Origin: Amphibacillus marinus | GTDB taxonomy: Bacteria; Bacillota; Bacilli; Bacillales; Amphibacillaceae | DNA: 64,000 bases | Direction of reading: 5' to 3' | Assembly: GCF_900110345.1 (NCBI RefSeq) | Contig: NZ_FODJ01000002.1 | Location: 1-64,000 of the forward strand | Shown: piece by piece, positions 24,846 to 34,289 of the stretch | How positions within the stretch are numbered: position 1 is the stretch's first letter | How the letters are laid out: each line of letters opens with the position of its first letter | The notes under the pieces: model-generated | The model's database searches: none | Seen by the model: the letters and a program-made list of their open reading frames with translations, nothing else | Told to the model about the DNA's origin: nothing | Position numbers and translations under genes: made by a program

Positions 24846-26255
24846 CTACTTCACAATGTGGTTGACATAAGTATACCGCATTAAACCATAAATGATAATA
24901 AAAATGCAACTAATTGGATTAATAACTGCATTGCCCACATTAATATATAATAGAATTTGCTCTAGGAATAGTAACGATGGTTGCTGATATAACTTACTTG
25001 CGACTTTCTTTGCTCGGTATGATAAGCCAGCCTGACATAGGAGATAAGTGGCAATCACATAAACAGGTAGGAGGATAAACAGATGGATACGACTTGCAAC
25101 CCAAAACCAACTAGCCAACCATAAGAGCGCAACCCAAACAAGCGTACCTAGAAGAAGCCACTGTGTATAAACCTGCTTCCATTTCTCCATTTGCCAAGGT
25201 AATACTAATAGTAATCTCTCTTCAAAGAGCAGGTTAAAGAAGCTGACAGCCATTTTAACAAACAGAAAGATAGAAATAGTTATCCCGATTGCAAAGATAT
25301 AAAGTGAGTTTACACTCAGTGCAAGTGTAATAACAATCAAGCTAGCAACAGCCTTAATTAATTGTTCCTTCTCTCGAGCGAACATTAGCAAGATAAGCCG
25401 ATGATAACTACCTTTATCCGATTTGAATGGCAGTTGCATCATTTTATTACGAATAAAATGATGATAGAAGCCTAGCCTTTTCATTGGAGTAGACTTTATC
25501 CCAGAAGCAATTCCGACAATCCCACTCTGCCAAATAAGTCGATTATTAACATCTACCGCCTTTGCTAAATCATGAACTTGTTGGCCTTTAATCATATAAA
25601 AACCATTTAAACAAATTAAAAAGATACTTACTACGATCGCAAATAAATATTGTAGGCTATATAAAATAGCAATAATGATGACTACCCCAATTACAATACT
25701 AATAAATTGGATAACAATCCATTTCATATACCAACGCCCATGAAATAAATACCATTGCGGCATAATCATTAGACATTCAATACCGACTAAACTAACCACT
25801 AACCTTATGACAAACAGATTAGTTAAGGGAGTTACAATTGCAATTACCAAACCAACTAATACGTACATAGTTAAGATGGTCTTCATCCGCTCAAGGAAAT
25901 GGTATTGATACATACGCTTCCGTTGATAAGGTAATACATCTAGCAACAAATCGGCATCAGAGAACAGTAAACCTGGTCTTGCATAACTTAAAGACAGCGG
26001 TCTAAAAACACCAATAACTATTATCGTTATCAAAAAATGATCTTCTCCTAGACCCGTTACCCTTAACAGTAAATCCATGTAATTAAAAAGGTAATCTCTA
26101 ATCAATAATAAGGTAATAAACCCAAAAGGAATAAGGTATATGACTTCTACCCAACTTAAGATGAGATTCCAGGCTAACTTATTTAGTTCCTTCTTTTTCC
26201 TACGGCGATTTTTACTTAACCATCTTAATGTCAGATAGACGGATTGGTATTTCAT
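24846..26255 (-). CDS. ABC transporter permease (YthQ/EcsB-like)
   Basis: 469 residues with around ten predicted membrane helices, arranged as two bundles separated by a cytoplasmic stretch (~225-300, basic KRLGFYHHFIRNKMMQL). It fits the large exporter-type permeases of the EcsB/YthQ kind. Its start overlaps the stop of the ATPase gene (ATGA), so the pair is translationally coupled. The substrate is unknown. Confidence 0.8.
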   Translation of the reverse strand: MKYQSVYLTLRWLSKNRRRKKKELNKLAWNLILSWVEVIYLIPFGFITLLLIRDYLFNYMDLLLRVTGLGEDHFLITIIVIGVFRPLSLSYARPGLLFSDADLLLDVLPYQRKRMYQYHFLERMKTILTMYVLVGLVIAIVTPLTNLFVIRLVVSLVGIECLMIMPQWYLFHGRWYMKWIVIQFISIVIGVVIIIAILYSLQYLFAIVVSIFLICLNGFYMIKGQQVHDLAKAVDVNNRLIWQSGIVGIASGIKSTPMKRLGFYHHFIRNKMMQLPFKSDKGSYHRLILLMFAREKEQLIKAVASLIVITLALSVNSLYIFAIGITISIFLFVKMAVSFFNLLFEERLLLVLPWQMEKWKQVYTQWLLLGTLVWVALLWLASWFWVASRIHLFILLPVYVIATYLLCQAGLSYRAKKVASKLYQQPSLLFLEQILLYINVGNAVINPISCIFIIIYGLMRYTYVNHIVK

Positions 26256-26947
26256 GATTGATCAAACCTTCTTTTTAATTCAAGGAAATTCTCAATTTTA
26301 CCATGATCAATAATCTCTCCCTGTTGCAGCATCATATAATAATTGGCAAGCCCTTCTAAACGATCCAACTGATGGGTGGTTAACAAAATGGCAGTGCCTC
26401 TTTCTGCCTTTTGCTTAATTTCAGCGATTAAAAAGTCTGTCGCAAATACATCCAATCCCATAAACGGCTCATCAATAAGCAGTAAATCGGTTTCAGGTAA
26501 AAGTGCACAAATAGCTTGAACTTTCTGACGCATACCTTTCGATAATGCTTCGGGATATTGATTTACTTTATCATGAATTTCAAATGTATTTATGTAGTGT
26601 TCAATGCGTTGATTTGTCTTGTGAGGGTCTAGTTGATAGCTCTCTATATAGAGCTGAAAGTGCTGTTGAACGGTTAATTCAGAGAGAAGAAAAGGTTCTT
26701 CAGGAATATAAGAAATGCTTGACTTAAATGCTAAAAAGCTAGTAATCTGATCATTCCCAGCTAATTGAATTGTGCCTTCTCTTATCTTTAAAATACCTAA
26801 GATAGCTTTTAGTAATGTTGATTTCCCAGCACCATTGTGGCCAAGCAATGCTGTCACACTGCTCGGCGGAAGTTCAAAGCTGATCCCTTTCAAAATAGCC
26901 TTATTTTGTATATTCACAGTCACTTGGTCTAAAATTAAGACCGTCAT
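26252..26947 (-). CDS. ABC transporter ATP-binding protein (YthP/EcsA-like)
   Basis: 231 residues: Walker A GHNGAGKST, Q-loop ISYIPEEP, signature LSKGMRQKV, Walker B LLLIDEPFMGLD, H-loop TTHQ. ATG 26947 is chosen (AGGGAGG 8 nt upstream); a longer frame to 26983 lacks family similarity. With the next gene it forms an exporter-type ABC system. Confidence 0.92.
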   Translation of the reverse strand: MTVLILDQVTVNIQNKAILKGISFELPPSSVTALLGHNGAGKSTLLKAILGILKIREGTIQLAGNDQITSFLAFKSSISYIPEEPFLLSELTVQQHFQLYIESYQLDPHKTNQRIEHYINTFEIHDKVNQYPEALSKGMRQKVQAICALLPETDLLLIDEPFMGLDVFATDFLIAEIKQKAERGTAILLTTHQLDRLEGLANYYMMLQQGEIIDHGKIENFLELKRRFDQS

Positions 26948-26966
26948 ATCGTGATCCCTCCCTAGT

Positions 26967-27461
26967 TCACAATTTTTTTTCAAAGTAGTGCAAGGTATTC
27001 ATCGTCTGTGGGTCCTGCCTTGATTGAATATAGTGAAAACCATTTCGTTTAAATAATGCTTGAGCATTGGTATTATTCCAGAATGTATCCGTATTTAAAG
27101 TAGCGATACCAGACTGTTCAGCCAGCTTACCAGCATACTTAAAAAATTGGTTAGCCAGTCCTTTACCACGGTATTCAGGATCAATCGCTAAACGCTTTAT
27201 CGTAAATGCTGAATAGGGCTGTGTCCATTTAATTAAATGATACTCCTCATGCCCACGCTTACTAATGGTACAAATCCCGAGCACCACACCGTTCTCTTCT
27301 AGAACAAACAATTCTCCTCTTTTAATATCCTTGGCATAGTCAGCCTCGGCGGGATAACCTTCATGCCATTGCTGACTGCCTTGGCTATTCATAACCTTTA
27401 CAACCTTGCTAATCAGTGTCATAATCTCGCTCATATCAAATGCTGTTGCCAATCTAATCAT
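26967..27461 (-). CDS. GNAT family N-acetyltransferase
   Basis: 164 residues. The acetyl-CoA motif A is IDPEYRGKGLANQFFKYA (~105-120), and WNNTNAQALFKRNGFHYI is motif B. The acceptor substrate is not clear. It lies 19 nt upstream of the ABC ATPase gene and may share its transcript. ATG 27461 has GAGAGGAG upstream. Confidence 0.88.
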   Translation of the reverse strand: MIRLATAFDMSEIMTLISKVVKVMNSQGSQQWHEGYPAEADYAKDIKRGELFVLEENGVVLGICTISKRGHEEYHLIKWTQPYSAFTIKRLAIDPEYRGKGLANQFFKYAGKLAEQSGIATLNTDTFWNNTNAQALFKRNGFHYIQSRQDPQTMNTLHYFEKKL

Positions 27462-27505
27462 ACTGTTGCTCCTCTCCACAAATATAAGAATAGACCAAGA
27501 CAGAA

Positions 27506-27612
27506 AAATAATTCAGCTAAGAAAAAATCCGAACGTCAATGTCTTAAAGCATTTTGCACTTTGTTCCATTAAGATTGTTCGGATAATTCAGTTCAATATT
27601 TAATTATGCACC
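27506..27612. repeat. MITE-like hairpin repeat, copy B
   Basis: Shares with copy A (24222-24336) the left flank AATAATT.AG.TAAG, the arm AAATCCGAAC, the right arm TGTTCGGAT and the right flank CAGTT.CAATATTTA.TTATGC. The interior differs. It lies between convergent-free ends of the GNAT and DUF368 genes. Confidence 0.65.
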
Positions 27613-27626
27613 GGTCTTTTCCTGCT

Positions 27627-28463
27627 TCAGATCACCTTAGTGCGTTGTAATTTCCTAGCCTCAAACTGTCCGAATATAAACGCGATACCAAATCCAATTA
27701 AGAAACTGACCATACTGGTAATTAGATCCATTACCCCTACTGGCCAGCCAGGGAAAATAACAATGCCTGATCCTATTACAAGTCCGATTACAACAGCGTA
27801 AGTAGCATGCTGATAATTCAATAAGCAGTATTTAATAAGGCGACTTGTTAACACAATACCTGTTCCCATCCCCAGTGATACAACAGCTAAAATCAGAAAA
27901 TCTCGTGTATTAACAGCATTCAAAATAGTGTGATAGGCCCCAAGTACAATTAATACTAACGAACCGCTGAGACCAGGCAAAATTAAAGCTATACTCCCTA
28001 CTACGCCTGCAAAAAACAATTGCAAGTAGGTAAGAAAATCAGGGTCACTGATCACAGTAATATTAGTATCCTGTACAAATATCATTGAAGCTGTTAAAAG
28101 CAGTCCCATCATTAGCAGTCCATAATGGAGCTGTTTAAAATTAACTTTAGCATTTGATTTAACGAACAAATAGGGCACAACGCCCAAAACAAGACCTTGA
28201 AAGGCAAAAGAAGTCTGCTTAGGATAATATAAAAATAACCAATCTAATAAACCCGCTAACAAAAAAACAGAAGCAACCATACCCAACCCTAAAGGTATCA
28301 GAAACCCTAGATGATTCCGCCAATTCTTACTTAAAAATCCATTGATCTCCATAATTAACTGATCGTATATGCCCAGTACGAGTGCCATTGTCCCACCACT
28401 CAAACCTGGCACAATAATACTTGCCCCAATTACCATTCCTCGAAACAAATTTATAAACGCCAT
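27627..28463 (-). CDS. DUF368 membrane protein (PopT-type polyprenyl-phosphate transporter)
   Basis: 278 residues, about eight membrane helices. The family motif PGLSGGTMALVLGIYDQLI is at ~18-36, with an internal repeat LPGLSGSLVLIVLGAYHTIL at ~162-181. DUF368 proteins have been assigned a role in returning undecaprenyl phosphate across the membrane for envelope synthesis. It is a single gene. Its place near capA and the van-like genes gives the region a cell-wall flavour. Confidence 0.87.
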   Translation of the reverse strand: MAFINLFRGMVIGASIIVPGLSGGTMALVLGIYDQLIMEINGFLSKNWRNHLGFLIPLGLGMVASVFLLAGLLDWLFLYYPKQTSFAFQGLVLGVVPYLFVKSNAKVNFKQLHYGLLMMGLLLTASMIFVQDTNITVISDPDFLTYLQLFFAGVVGSIALILPGLSGSLVLIVLGAYHTILNAVNTRDFLILAVVSLGMGTGIVLTSRLIKYCLLNYQHATYAVVIGLVIGSGIVIFPGWPVGVMDLITSMVSFLIGFGIAFIFGQFEARKLQRTKVI

Positions 28464-28694
28464 TTACTGTTCCCCAGCTTTCTATATTTTTAACCTGACT
28501 CGTATTATATCAAAACTTGAAAGAAGTGACTATATTTTTTACGATTAATAGGGAGTAACTACCTTTCAAGAAAGTGTATCATTACGCAATTGACGTTTTC
28601 TTCTTCCCTATTAATTGTTAGCGACTCAGCCATGCACATAAAGGTAGGACCAAAGTGCGGACAATCTCTGAACGAATCAGGTCTTTACTGCCTG

Positions 28695-29849
28695 CTAATC
28701 TGCAATAAACTCTAAATGAGGTACCCATTGCGCCATGTGGTCTTTGATATTGTGATAATGTCTCTTTACATCTGGTAACTGTGATTCAGTAACCTTATAA
28801 AGTGGTTGCATCTTGTAATTATGTGGTACAGTGTGATTGAGTTCAACATAAGTGGGGAGAAATTTCGGGTTCTTTAGTGTAAGCTCACTGCCAGTCTTCT
28901 CAATTGTAATTTCAACCATCCCGCCAATTTGTCGGTATAATTGATCCTGCCCCGATAAAAAGTTGCCTAAAGAATAGCTAACAAAAGTGCGTTGCCCACC
29001 TTCACCAATTATCCATTCTACTGGTTGCAACACATGTGGATGATGCCCAATTATTATATCGACACCTTGATTTGATAAATATTGCACCAAATCTCTTTGT
29101 GCTTCATTCGGCATCCGAACATACTCTTCGCCAAAATGCAGGTGCATAACAATAGCATCGGATACTTCCTTAGCTCGCCTAATATCTTCTGTTATTTGTT
29201 GTCTATCAATTAAATTAATGAGATATTCCTTCCCTTCTGGTATACGAATTCCATTCGTCCCATAACTATAACCGAGAAAAGCAACTTTAATTGTATTTTT
29301 TTCAATAACCCGAATTTGTTGTCGGTCTTCCTCACTACGATACGATCCTATATAATCAATGTTTAGTTCATCCCAGTAATTAAGTGCAGCATAAATAACA
29401 GCTTCACCTCTATCTAAGGTATGGTTATTCGCTAAATTGACAAGATCAACATTCAGATAAGCAAGCAGATCACCAACCTCGTGGGGACTATTAAAGCTGG
29501 GGTAACCTGATAAACCAAATGCTTCTCCTCCAATCATTGTCTCTTGATTAGCAGTCAAGATGTCCGGTTCCTGCAAATATGAATAAACATTCTCAACCAT
29601 TGGGATAAAGTTGAACCCATTGTCAATTCGTGCATCATCATAAACACGATCATGAATAAGAATGTCTCCTATTGCACCAATCGTTACCTGATAGGTGCGC
29701 GGTATCGACGCAACCTCCCCTTTGGTATAAATCTGTATTTCCCTTCCTTGGTAGCTTTCCGCATATTTAACCCTACAGCCTACAGCTATTACAAGTAAGC
29801 CAATTAACATAAGAACATGCCTACTTTTCTTTATTCGTTTTGTCGTCAA
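28695..29849 (-). CDS. CapA/PgsA-family protein (poly-gamma-glutamate synthesis-like)
   Basis: 384 residues. An N-terminal hydrophobic segment ending VIAVGC could be a lipoprotein signal or an anchor. The body is the CapA metallophosphatase-like domain: GAIGDILIHDRVYDDA, TANQETMI, NLANNHTLDRGE, VMHLHFGEEYV, DIIIGHHPHVLQPVEW and VSYSLGNFLSGQD, with the usual His/Asp metal residues. CapA/PgsA act outside the membrane in capsule assembly, but no capBC is near, so this is likely a stand-alone member. Confidence 0.9.
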   Translation of the reverse strand: MTTKRIKKSRHVLMLIGLLVIAVGCRVKYAESYQGREIQIYTKGEVASIPRTYQVTIGAIGDILIHDRVYDDARIDNGFNFIPMVENVYSYLQEPDILTANQETMIGGEAFGLSGYPSFNSPHEVGDLLAYLNVDLVNLANNHTLDRGEAVIYAALNYWDELNIDYIGSYRSEEDRQQIRVIEKNTIKVAFLGYSYGTNGIRIPEGKEYLINLIDRQQITEDIRRAKEVSDAIVMHLHFGEEYVRMPNEAQRDLVQYLSNQGVDIIIGHHPHVLQPVEWIIGEGGQRTFVSYSLGNFLSGQDQLYRQIGGMVEITIEKTGSELTLKNPKFLPTYVELNHTVPHNYKMQPLYKVTESQLPDVKRHYHNIKDHMAQWVPHLEFIAD

Positions 29850-29889
29850 GTTTGGATTCCCCTTTATTCCTTTTCATAGAAGCGCTATA

Positions 29890-29911
29890 ATAAACTAATC
29901 TATTAGTTTAT
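29890..29911. promoter_or_regulatory. 22-bp inverted repeat between capA and the HD gene
   Basis: ATAAACTAAT-CT-ATTAGTTTAT is a perfect 10-bp inverted repeat in the 87-bp divergent region, an operator-like arrangement. The binding protein is unknown; a MarR- or TetR-type dimer would fit the size. Confidence 0.55.
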
Positions 29912-29936
29912 CATTATACCAAGAAACGTTGAGAGG

Positions 29937-30497
29937 ATGTCTACTATAATGTTGATGACGAATAATCTTATGCGGGCAATTACCTATGCTACTAAAATGC
30001 ACGATGGTCAAAAAAGAAAGGTTGATCAGTCCCCTTATATCGCTCACCCTTATCGCGTTGCCATGCTCTTAGCTTCTTATCATTGTGATCAAGATACCGT
30101 TATTGCTGGTCTTCTTCATGATGTCGTTGAGGATACCGAGGGAACGATAGAAGATATAAAGCATTTATTCAATGAAAACATCGCCACCCTTGTGCACTAT
30201 GTAACCGAAATGGATAAGAACGTAAACTGGGAAGAACGCAAGCTTGCGAGTATAAAAAAGATGCAACATGCTCCTCTCGCTGCAAAACTGGTCTCCTGTG
30301 CAGATAAAATTGACAACCTTCAATCAATGATTGATAGTGAGCAATTGTTAGGCGTTTCAATCTGGCATGCTTTTGTTAGAGGAAAAGAAAAGCAGATCTG
30401 GTACTATACTCAAATGCACCAGAGCATTGCCACCGATGCAGATCACCCCTTAATCACTATGTTAGCAAGCTTACTTCATACGTTTAATAATGGTTAG
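29937..30497 (+). CDS. HD-domain phosphohydrolase (SpoT-HD/MESH1-like)
   Basis: 186 residues with the RelA/SpoT-type HD layout: HDGQKR, YIAHPYRV, AGLLHDVVEDT (HD pair ~61-62) and SCADKIDNL. It could be a small alarmone hydrolase or another nucleotide phosphohydrolase; no synthetase domain is present. The start is either ATG 29937 (GAGAGG close by) or ATG 29949. Divergent from capA, sharing the palindrome. Confidence 0.87.
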   Translation: MSTIMLMTNNLMRAITYATKMHDGQKRKVDQSPYIAHPYRVAMLLASYHCDQDTVIAGLLHDVVEDTEGTIEDIKHLFNENIATLVHYVTEMDKNVNWEERKLASIKKMQHAPLAAKLVSCADKIDNLQSMIDSEQLLGVSIWHAFVRGKEKQIWYYTQMHQSIATDADHPLITMLASLLHTFNNG

Positions 30498-31014
30498 CTG
30501 AATATACGTGCTAGCCATGACATCCTTTCATTTGCTTTAGCCGCACAAGCACTTTAAGTAATGGCCGCTACTACGCTCTTAAAGAGGTAAATCCCTTTAA
30601 TCCACAACAACCCTACGTACCCCCAGAAATTAAATCACCACTAACCAGCAAAAATACGAAGTAAATCAATGATTTTTTTAACATAAATACAATTATTCGT
30701 TATAACTCCCTCTCATAACCATTCAAATTTTAAGCATTATGACGTATTCAGCAAGATACTGGACGATTCATTGGCATAGCGTAGCTGCATTTATCTAATA
30801 ATTAAATATGCGCTAATATCCTCAATTGTCGTGATTTTCATCATTTGAAGAAAATATTTAATCCGTATACCATTATATAAGTGCATGCCAAGGCCATGCA
30901 AAAGTCATGGTTTACTATTTTTATATTGTGGTATAGAAAATAAGGACAACAGAAATCATCTTTTATTTATTGGTGCACACTTGATTTCTAATTAACTTAG
31001 GAGGGTTTTTTAAC
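30498..31014. other. Gene-free stretch upstream of ehuB
   Basis: No gene or clear terminator seen. Near 30889-30905 a short palindromic GCATGCCAAGGCCATGC occurs. A TATAGA box at about 30933-30938 is a possible -10 for ehuB, with only weak -35 candidates, which would fit a regulated (osmotic) promoter. Confidence 0.4.
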
Positions 31015-31905
31015 TTGAAGAATTTTGTAAAGTTATTTATGTTTGCTGCTTTGATCACTTTTTTAGCAGCGTGTGGAAATGGAGCTACGAATGATGATGG
31101 CGATGCTGGAGGAGAAGGTCGACTAGAAGAATTGCGCGAAGCAAACGAAGTAACCATCGGCTTCTCTAATGAAGCGCCTTATGCATATGAAGAAAATGGT
31201 GAATTAAGAGGTGCAGCAGTTGATATTGCCATTGCAGTTTTTAATGAACTTGGGATAGACAATGTTGAAGGGCAACTGGCCGATTGGGGCCAATTAATTC
31301 CTGGGGTTCAGGCTGGACAATTTGACGCCATTACAGCTGGTATGGCGATTACACCAGATCGCGCCGAAAACGCACTATTCGGTGAGCCCGAAATGATGTA
31401 TGGTGAAGGCATTGTTGTTGAAGCTGGGAATCCACACGGTATTTACAGTTTTGAAGACATTGCAAACAATCCTGACATTACCGTTATTGTGATGGAAGGG
31501 GCAACAGGCTATGACTTCTTACTTGAGTCTGGAGTAAGTGAAGATCAAATTGATACAGCAGGTGATATTCCATCAACGTTTTCAGCGCTTCAGGCGGGGC
31601 GTGCTGACGTCACGACAGGAACTGATGTCACGATGCGCCAAGCGTTAGAATCATTAGGATCTGCTGACCTTGAACTGGTTGAGGACTTTGAACAGCCAGA
31701 TATCGAAGGGGTGCCAAGCTATGGTGCAGCAGCATTTAGCTTAGATAACGAGGAACTTCGTGATGCCTATAACGAAGCACTACAAACATTGAAGGACGAT
31801 GGAACGGTAGCAGAGTTGTTAGAAGCTAACGGATTCCACCCAGAGCAGAACTTCGCACCTGAAGATGTAACAACGGAAAGTATTATTAGCGGCGAAAACT
31901 ACTAA
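31015..31905 (+). CDS. ehuB: Ectoine/hydroxyectoine-type ABC substrate-binding lipoprotein
   Basis: 296 residues. Lipoprotein signal with lipobox LAAC (Cys ~20), a Gly/Asp-rich linker, then a polar amino-acid-binding fold: FSNEAPYAYEENGELRG, DWGQLIPGVQAGQFDAITAG and EGATGYDF. It reads closest to EhuB, which binds ectoine/hydroxyectoine. The very acidic composition fits a protein outside the cell in salt. The start is TTG 31015 with AGGAGGG upstream. First gene of ehuBCDA. Confidence 0.88.
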   Translation: MKNFVKLFMFAALITFLAACGNGATNDDGDAGGEGRLEELREANEVTIGFSNEAPYAYEENGELRGAAVDIAIAVFNELGIDNVEGQLADWGQLIPGVQAGQFDAITAGMAITPDRAENALFGEPEMMYGEGIVVEAGNPHGIYSFEDIANNPDITVIVMEGATGYDFLLESGVSEDQIDTAGDIPSTFSALQAGRADVTTGTDVTMRQALESLGSADLELVEDFEQPDIEGVPSYGAAAFSLDNEELRDAYNEALQTLKDDGTVAELLEANGFHPEQNFAPEDVTTESIISGENY

Positions 31906-31942
31906 TCATTCAAGTTTACTGTTTTTAATATAAGACACCATG

Positions 31943-31985
31943 GTCCGGTTCCCAGTAGCCAAGGGGACTGGACTATCTTTTTCTA
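31943..31985 (+). terminator. Partial terminator between ehuB and ehuC
   Basis: An imperfect GTCC.GT.CCC/GGGGACTGGAC stem is followed by TATCTTTTTC. Such leaky hairpins after the binding-protein gene lower the expression of the permease genes. Confidence 0.65.
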
Positions 31986-32025
31986 AAATGCTCATTAAAT
32001 CTAACTACCTAAGGAGTGAATACAA

Positions 32026-32685
32026 TTGAATCCTATTACAGAGATAGCACCTCAACTATTACGCGGTTTACAAACGACTTTAACCGTGCTACTTGCCTCA
32101 GCACTATTCTCTTACTTAATGGCCTTTATTGGAGGACTTTGCCGTCTTTCAAAAAATTTCTTACTTCGTAAATTTACAGGCTTGTATATTGAAATATTTC
32201 GCGGTACCTCGCTAATCGTTCAACTCTTTTGGCTCTACTACGCCATTCCAATTTTATTCGACATTGACCTTGCCTCCAATTGGGTTATTGGCGTTATCGC
32301 AATTGGGTTGAATTATGGCGCTTACTTATCGGAGGTTGTGCGCAGCTCTATTTTATCAGTTGCCCCTGGCCAGTCGGAAGCAGCGACGGCATTAAACATG
32401 TCTAGCTTTCAAAGAATGCGATTTGTAATTTTTCCGCAAGCAGTTCGGATGATGCTTCCTGAATTCGGAAACTATACGATTCAAATGCTTAAGGGGACAG
32501 CATTAATTTCATTAATTGGCTTGCGCGATATTTTCTATTACGGCGATATTATGCGCAGTACTAATTTAGCCCACGCCCCTCTTATTTATGCAGTTGTATT
32601 AATTTTTTATTTTATTTTGGCACTACCCTTAATTTTCTTTACGAGAAAAGCTGAAGAGATTGCTAAGAAAGGAGTGGCAAGCTAA
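32026..32685 (+). CDS. ehuC: Ectoine/hydroxyectoine ABC permease EhuC
   Basis: 219 residues, HisM/GlnP-type permease with about five helices and the EAA loop SVAPGQSEAATALNMSSFQR (~115-135). The start is TTG 32026 with AAGGAGTG upstream. It overlaps ehuD by one base (TAATG), giving translational coupling. Confidence 0.87.
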   Translation: MNPITEIAPQLLRGLQTTLTVLLASALFSYLMAFIGGLCRLSKNFLLRKFTGLYIEIFRGTSLIVQLFWLYYAIPILFDIDLASNWVIGVIAIGLNYGAYLSEVVRSSILSVAPGQSEAATALNMSSFQRMRFVIFPQAVRMMLPEFGNYTIQMLKGTALISLIGLRDIFYYGDIMRSTNLAHAPLIYAVVLIFYFILALPLIFFTRKAEEIAKKGVAS

Positions 32686-33395
32686 TGTGGAGTTGGGATC
32701 GATTTAATGAAGCTTTTCCTCATGTATTACAGGGCTTAACAATGACTGTTTGGGTAACCCTATTAACCTTCCTATTCGCCTTAATATTTGGTTTTGTTTG
32801 GTTATTCCTGAGACGTATTCCTTTGCGACCATTAAATTGGACGGTAACATGGATAATGGAATTTATTCGTTCAACACCGCCTATTATTCAATTATTCTTT
32901 ATGTATTTAGCTTGGCCCGTCCTCCCCTATATTGGCGTAACACTTAGTCCAATCACCTGTGCCGTAATTGGCTTAGGTATCCATTTTAGTACTTACATCG
33001 GAGAGATCTATCGTTCAGGGATTGAGAGTGTCGGAAAAGGACAATGGGAAGCCGCAACTGCCCTTAATTTTTCACTGATTGATAAGTGGCGTCGCATCAT
33101 ATTACCACAAGCGATTCCACCGACAATCCCAATGCTTGGCAACTATTTTATTATTCTATTCAAAGAGGTACCTATTGCTGCAACGATTAGTGTCCAAGGG
33201 ATTTTGTACATGGCAAATACCTTTGGCGCAAGGAATTGGGCATACATTGAGGCATTAACGATTGTTGGTATAATTTTACTCGCCTTAAGCTACCCTTCAG
33301 CCGTGTTAATTCGCAAACTAGAAGTAAAAATGAACACACGATTTGATAAAAATGCCGTAATTAAAAAGATTGAAAAAGGAGTGAGGCCATCATGA
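32685..33395 (+). CDS. ehuD: Ectoine/hydroxyectoine ABC permease EhuD
   Basis: 236 residues, paralogous to EhuC: about five helices, EAA loop ESVGKGQWEAATALNFSLID and a C-terminal basic tail. The two different permeases form the heterodimeric channel. Its last codons overlap ehuA (ATGA). Confidence 0.87.
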   Translation: MWSWDRFNEAFPHVLQGLTMTVWVTLLTFLFALIFGFVWLFLRRIPLRPLNWTVTWIMEFIRSTPPIIQLFFMYLAWPVLPYIGVTLSPITCAVIGLGIHFSTYIGEIYRSGIESVGKGQWEAATALNFSLIDKWRRIILPQAIPPTIPMLGNYFIILFKEVPIAATISVQGILYMANTFGARNWAYIEALTIVGIILLALSYPSAVLIRKLEVKMNTRFDKNAVIKKIEKGVRPS

Positions 33396-34162
33396 CCGAG
33401 CCAATTGTTCGTTATCAAGATGTGCATAAGTCATTTGGAGATATTAACGTGTTAAAAGGAATTGATTTAGATATTTTCCCAGCAGAAAAAGTAGCCATTA
33501 TTGGTCCGAGTGGTTCAGGTAAAACAACCATTATTCGGATGCTGATGACGTTAGAGGAACCTTCTTCTGGTGATATTATCGTTGACGGTACTAATCTATG
33601 GAAAATGAAAAAAAATGGAACGATGGTTGAGGCTAATGAGAAGCATCTTCGCTCAGTACGGGGTGATATTGGGATGGTGTTTCAGCACTTTAACCTATTC
33701 CCCCATATGACCATTTTAGAAAACTGTATGACTGCCCCAATCCACGTGAAGGGTGAGGACAAGCAAGAGGTTGAAGAACGTTCCATCCAAATGCTTGAAC
33801 GGGTTGGCTTGGGCGATAAAATTCATAATTATCCAAGTCAGCTGTCAGGTGGACAGAAACAGCGGGTTGCTATGGCACGTGCACTGGTAATGCGACCGAA
33901 AATCATGCTATTTGATGAGGTAACTTCGGCCCTTGATCCTGAGCTAGTTGGTGAAGTACTCGAAGTTATTCGTGACATTGCTGAAAATGATGATATGGCA
34001 ATGGTCCTCGTGACTCATGAAATGGATTTTGCACTTGATATTGCCGACAAAGTGCTGTTCTTAGACGAGGGTGTGATTGCTGAGCAAGGTTCAGCAACAG
34101 ATGTGATTGAGCACTCGCAAAACGAGCGGTTAAGGGAATTTTTGAGCCGATTTAGAGGCTGA
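33392..34162 (+). CDS. ehuA: Ectoine/hydroxyectoine ABC ATP-binding protein EhuA
   Basis: 256 residues: Walker A GPSGSGKTT, signature LSGGQKQRV, Walker B IMLFDEVTSALDPE, H-loop VTHE. A typical polar amino-acid transport ATPase, with the insertion GTNLWKMKKNGT seen in EhuA-type members. It ends ehuBCDA. Confidence 0.88.
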   Translation: MTEPIVRYQDVHKSFGDINVLKGIDLDIFPAEKVAIIGPSGSGKTTIIRMLMTLEEPSSGDIIVDGTNLWKMKKNGTMVEANEKHLRSVRGDIGMVFQHFNLFPHMTILENCMTAPIHVKGEDKQEVEERSIQMLERVGLGDKIHNYPSQLSGGQKQRVAMARALVMRPKIMLFDEVTSALDPELVGEVLEVIRDIAENDDMAMVLVTHEMDFALDIADKVLFLDEGVIAEQGSATDVIEHSQNERLREFLSRFRG

Positions 34163-34189
34163 TTTTTTTAAGAATGACATCATAATGTG

Positions 34190-34222
34190 AATGAGTGATC
34201 GTGACATGATCACTCATTTTTT
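34190..34222 (+). terminator. Intrinsic terminator after ehuA
   Basis: AATGAGTGATC/GATCACTCATT stem with a 7-nt loop followed by TTTTT. Confidence 0.9.
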
Positions 34223-34289
34223 ATGTTATGCAACTTTAACAATAGTCTTGTCGTCTTTATTGTGAAAAACAATTTAGGAGGCATAGGCA

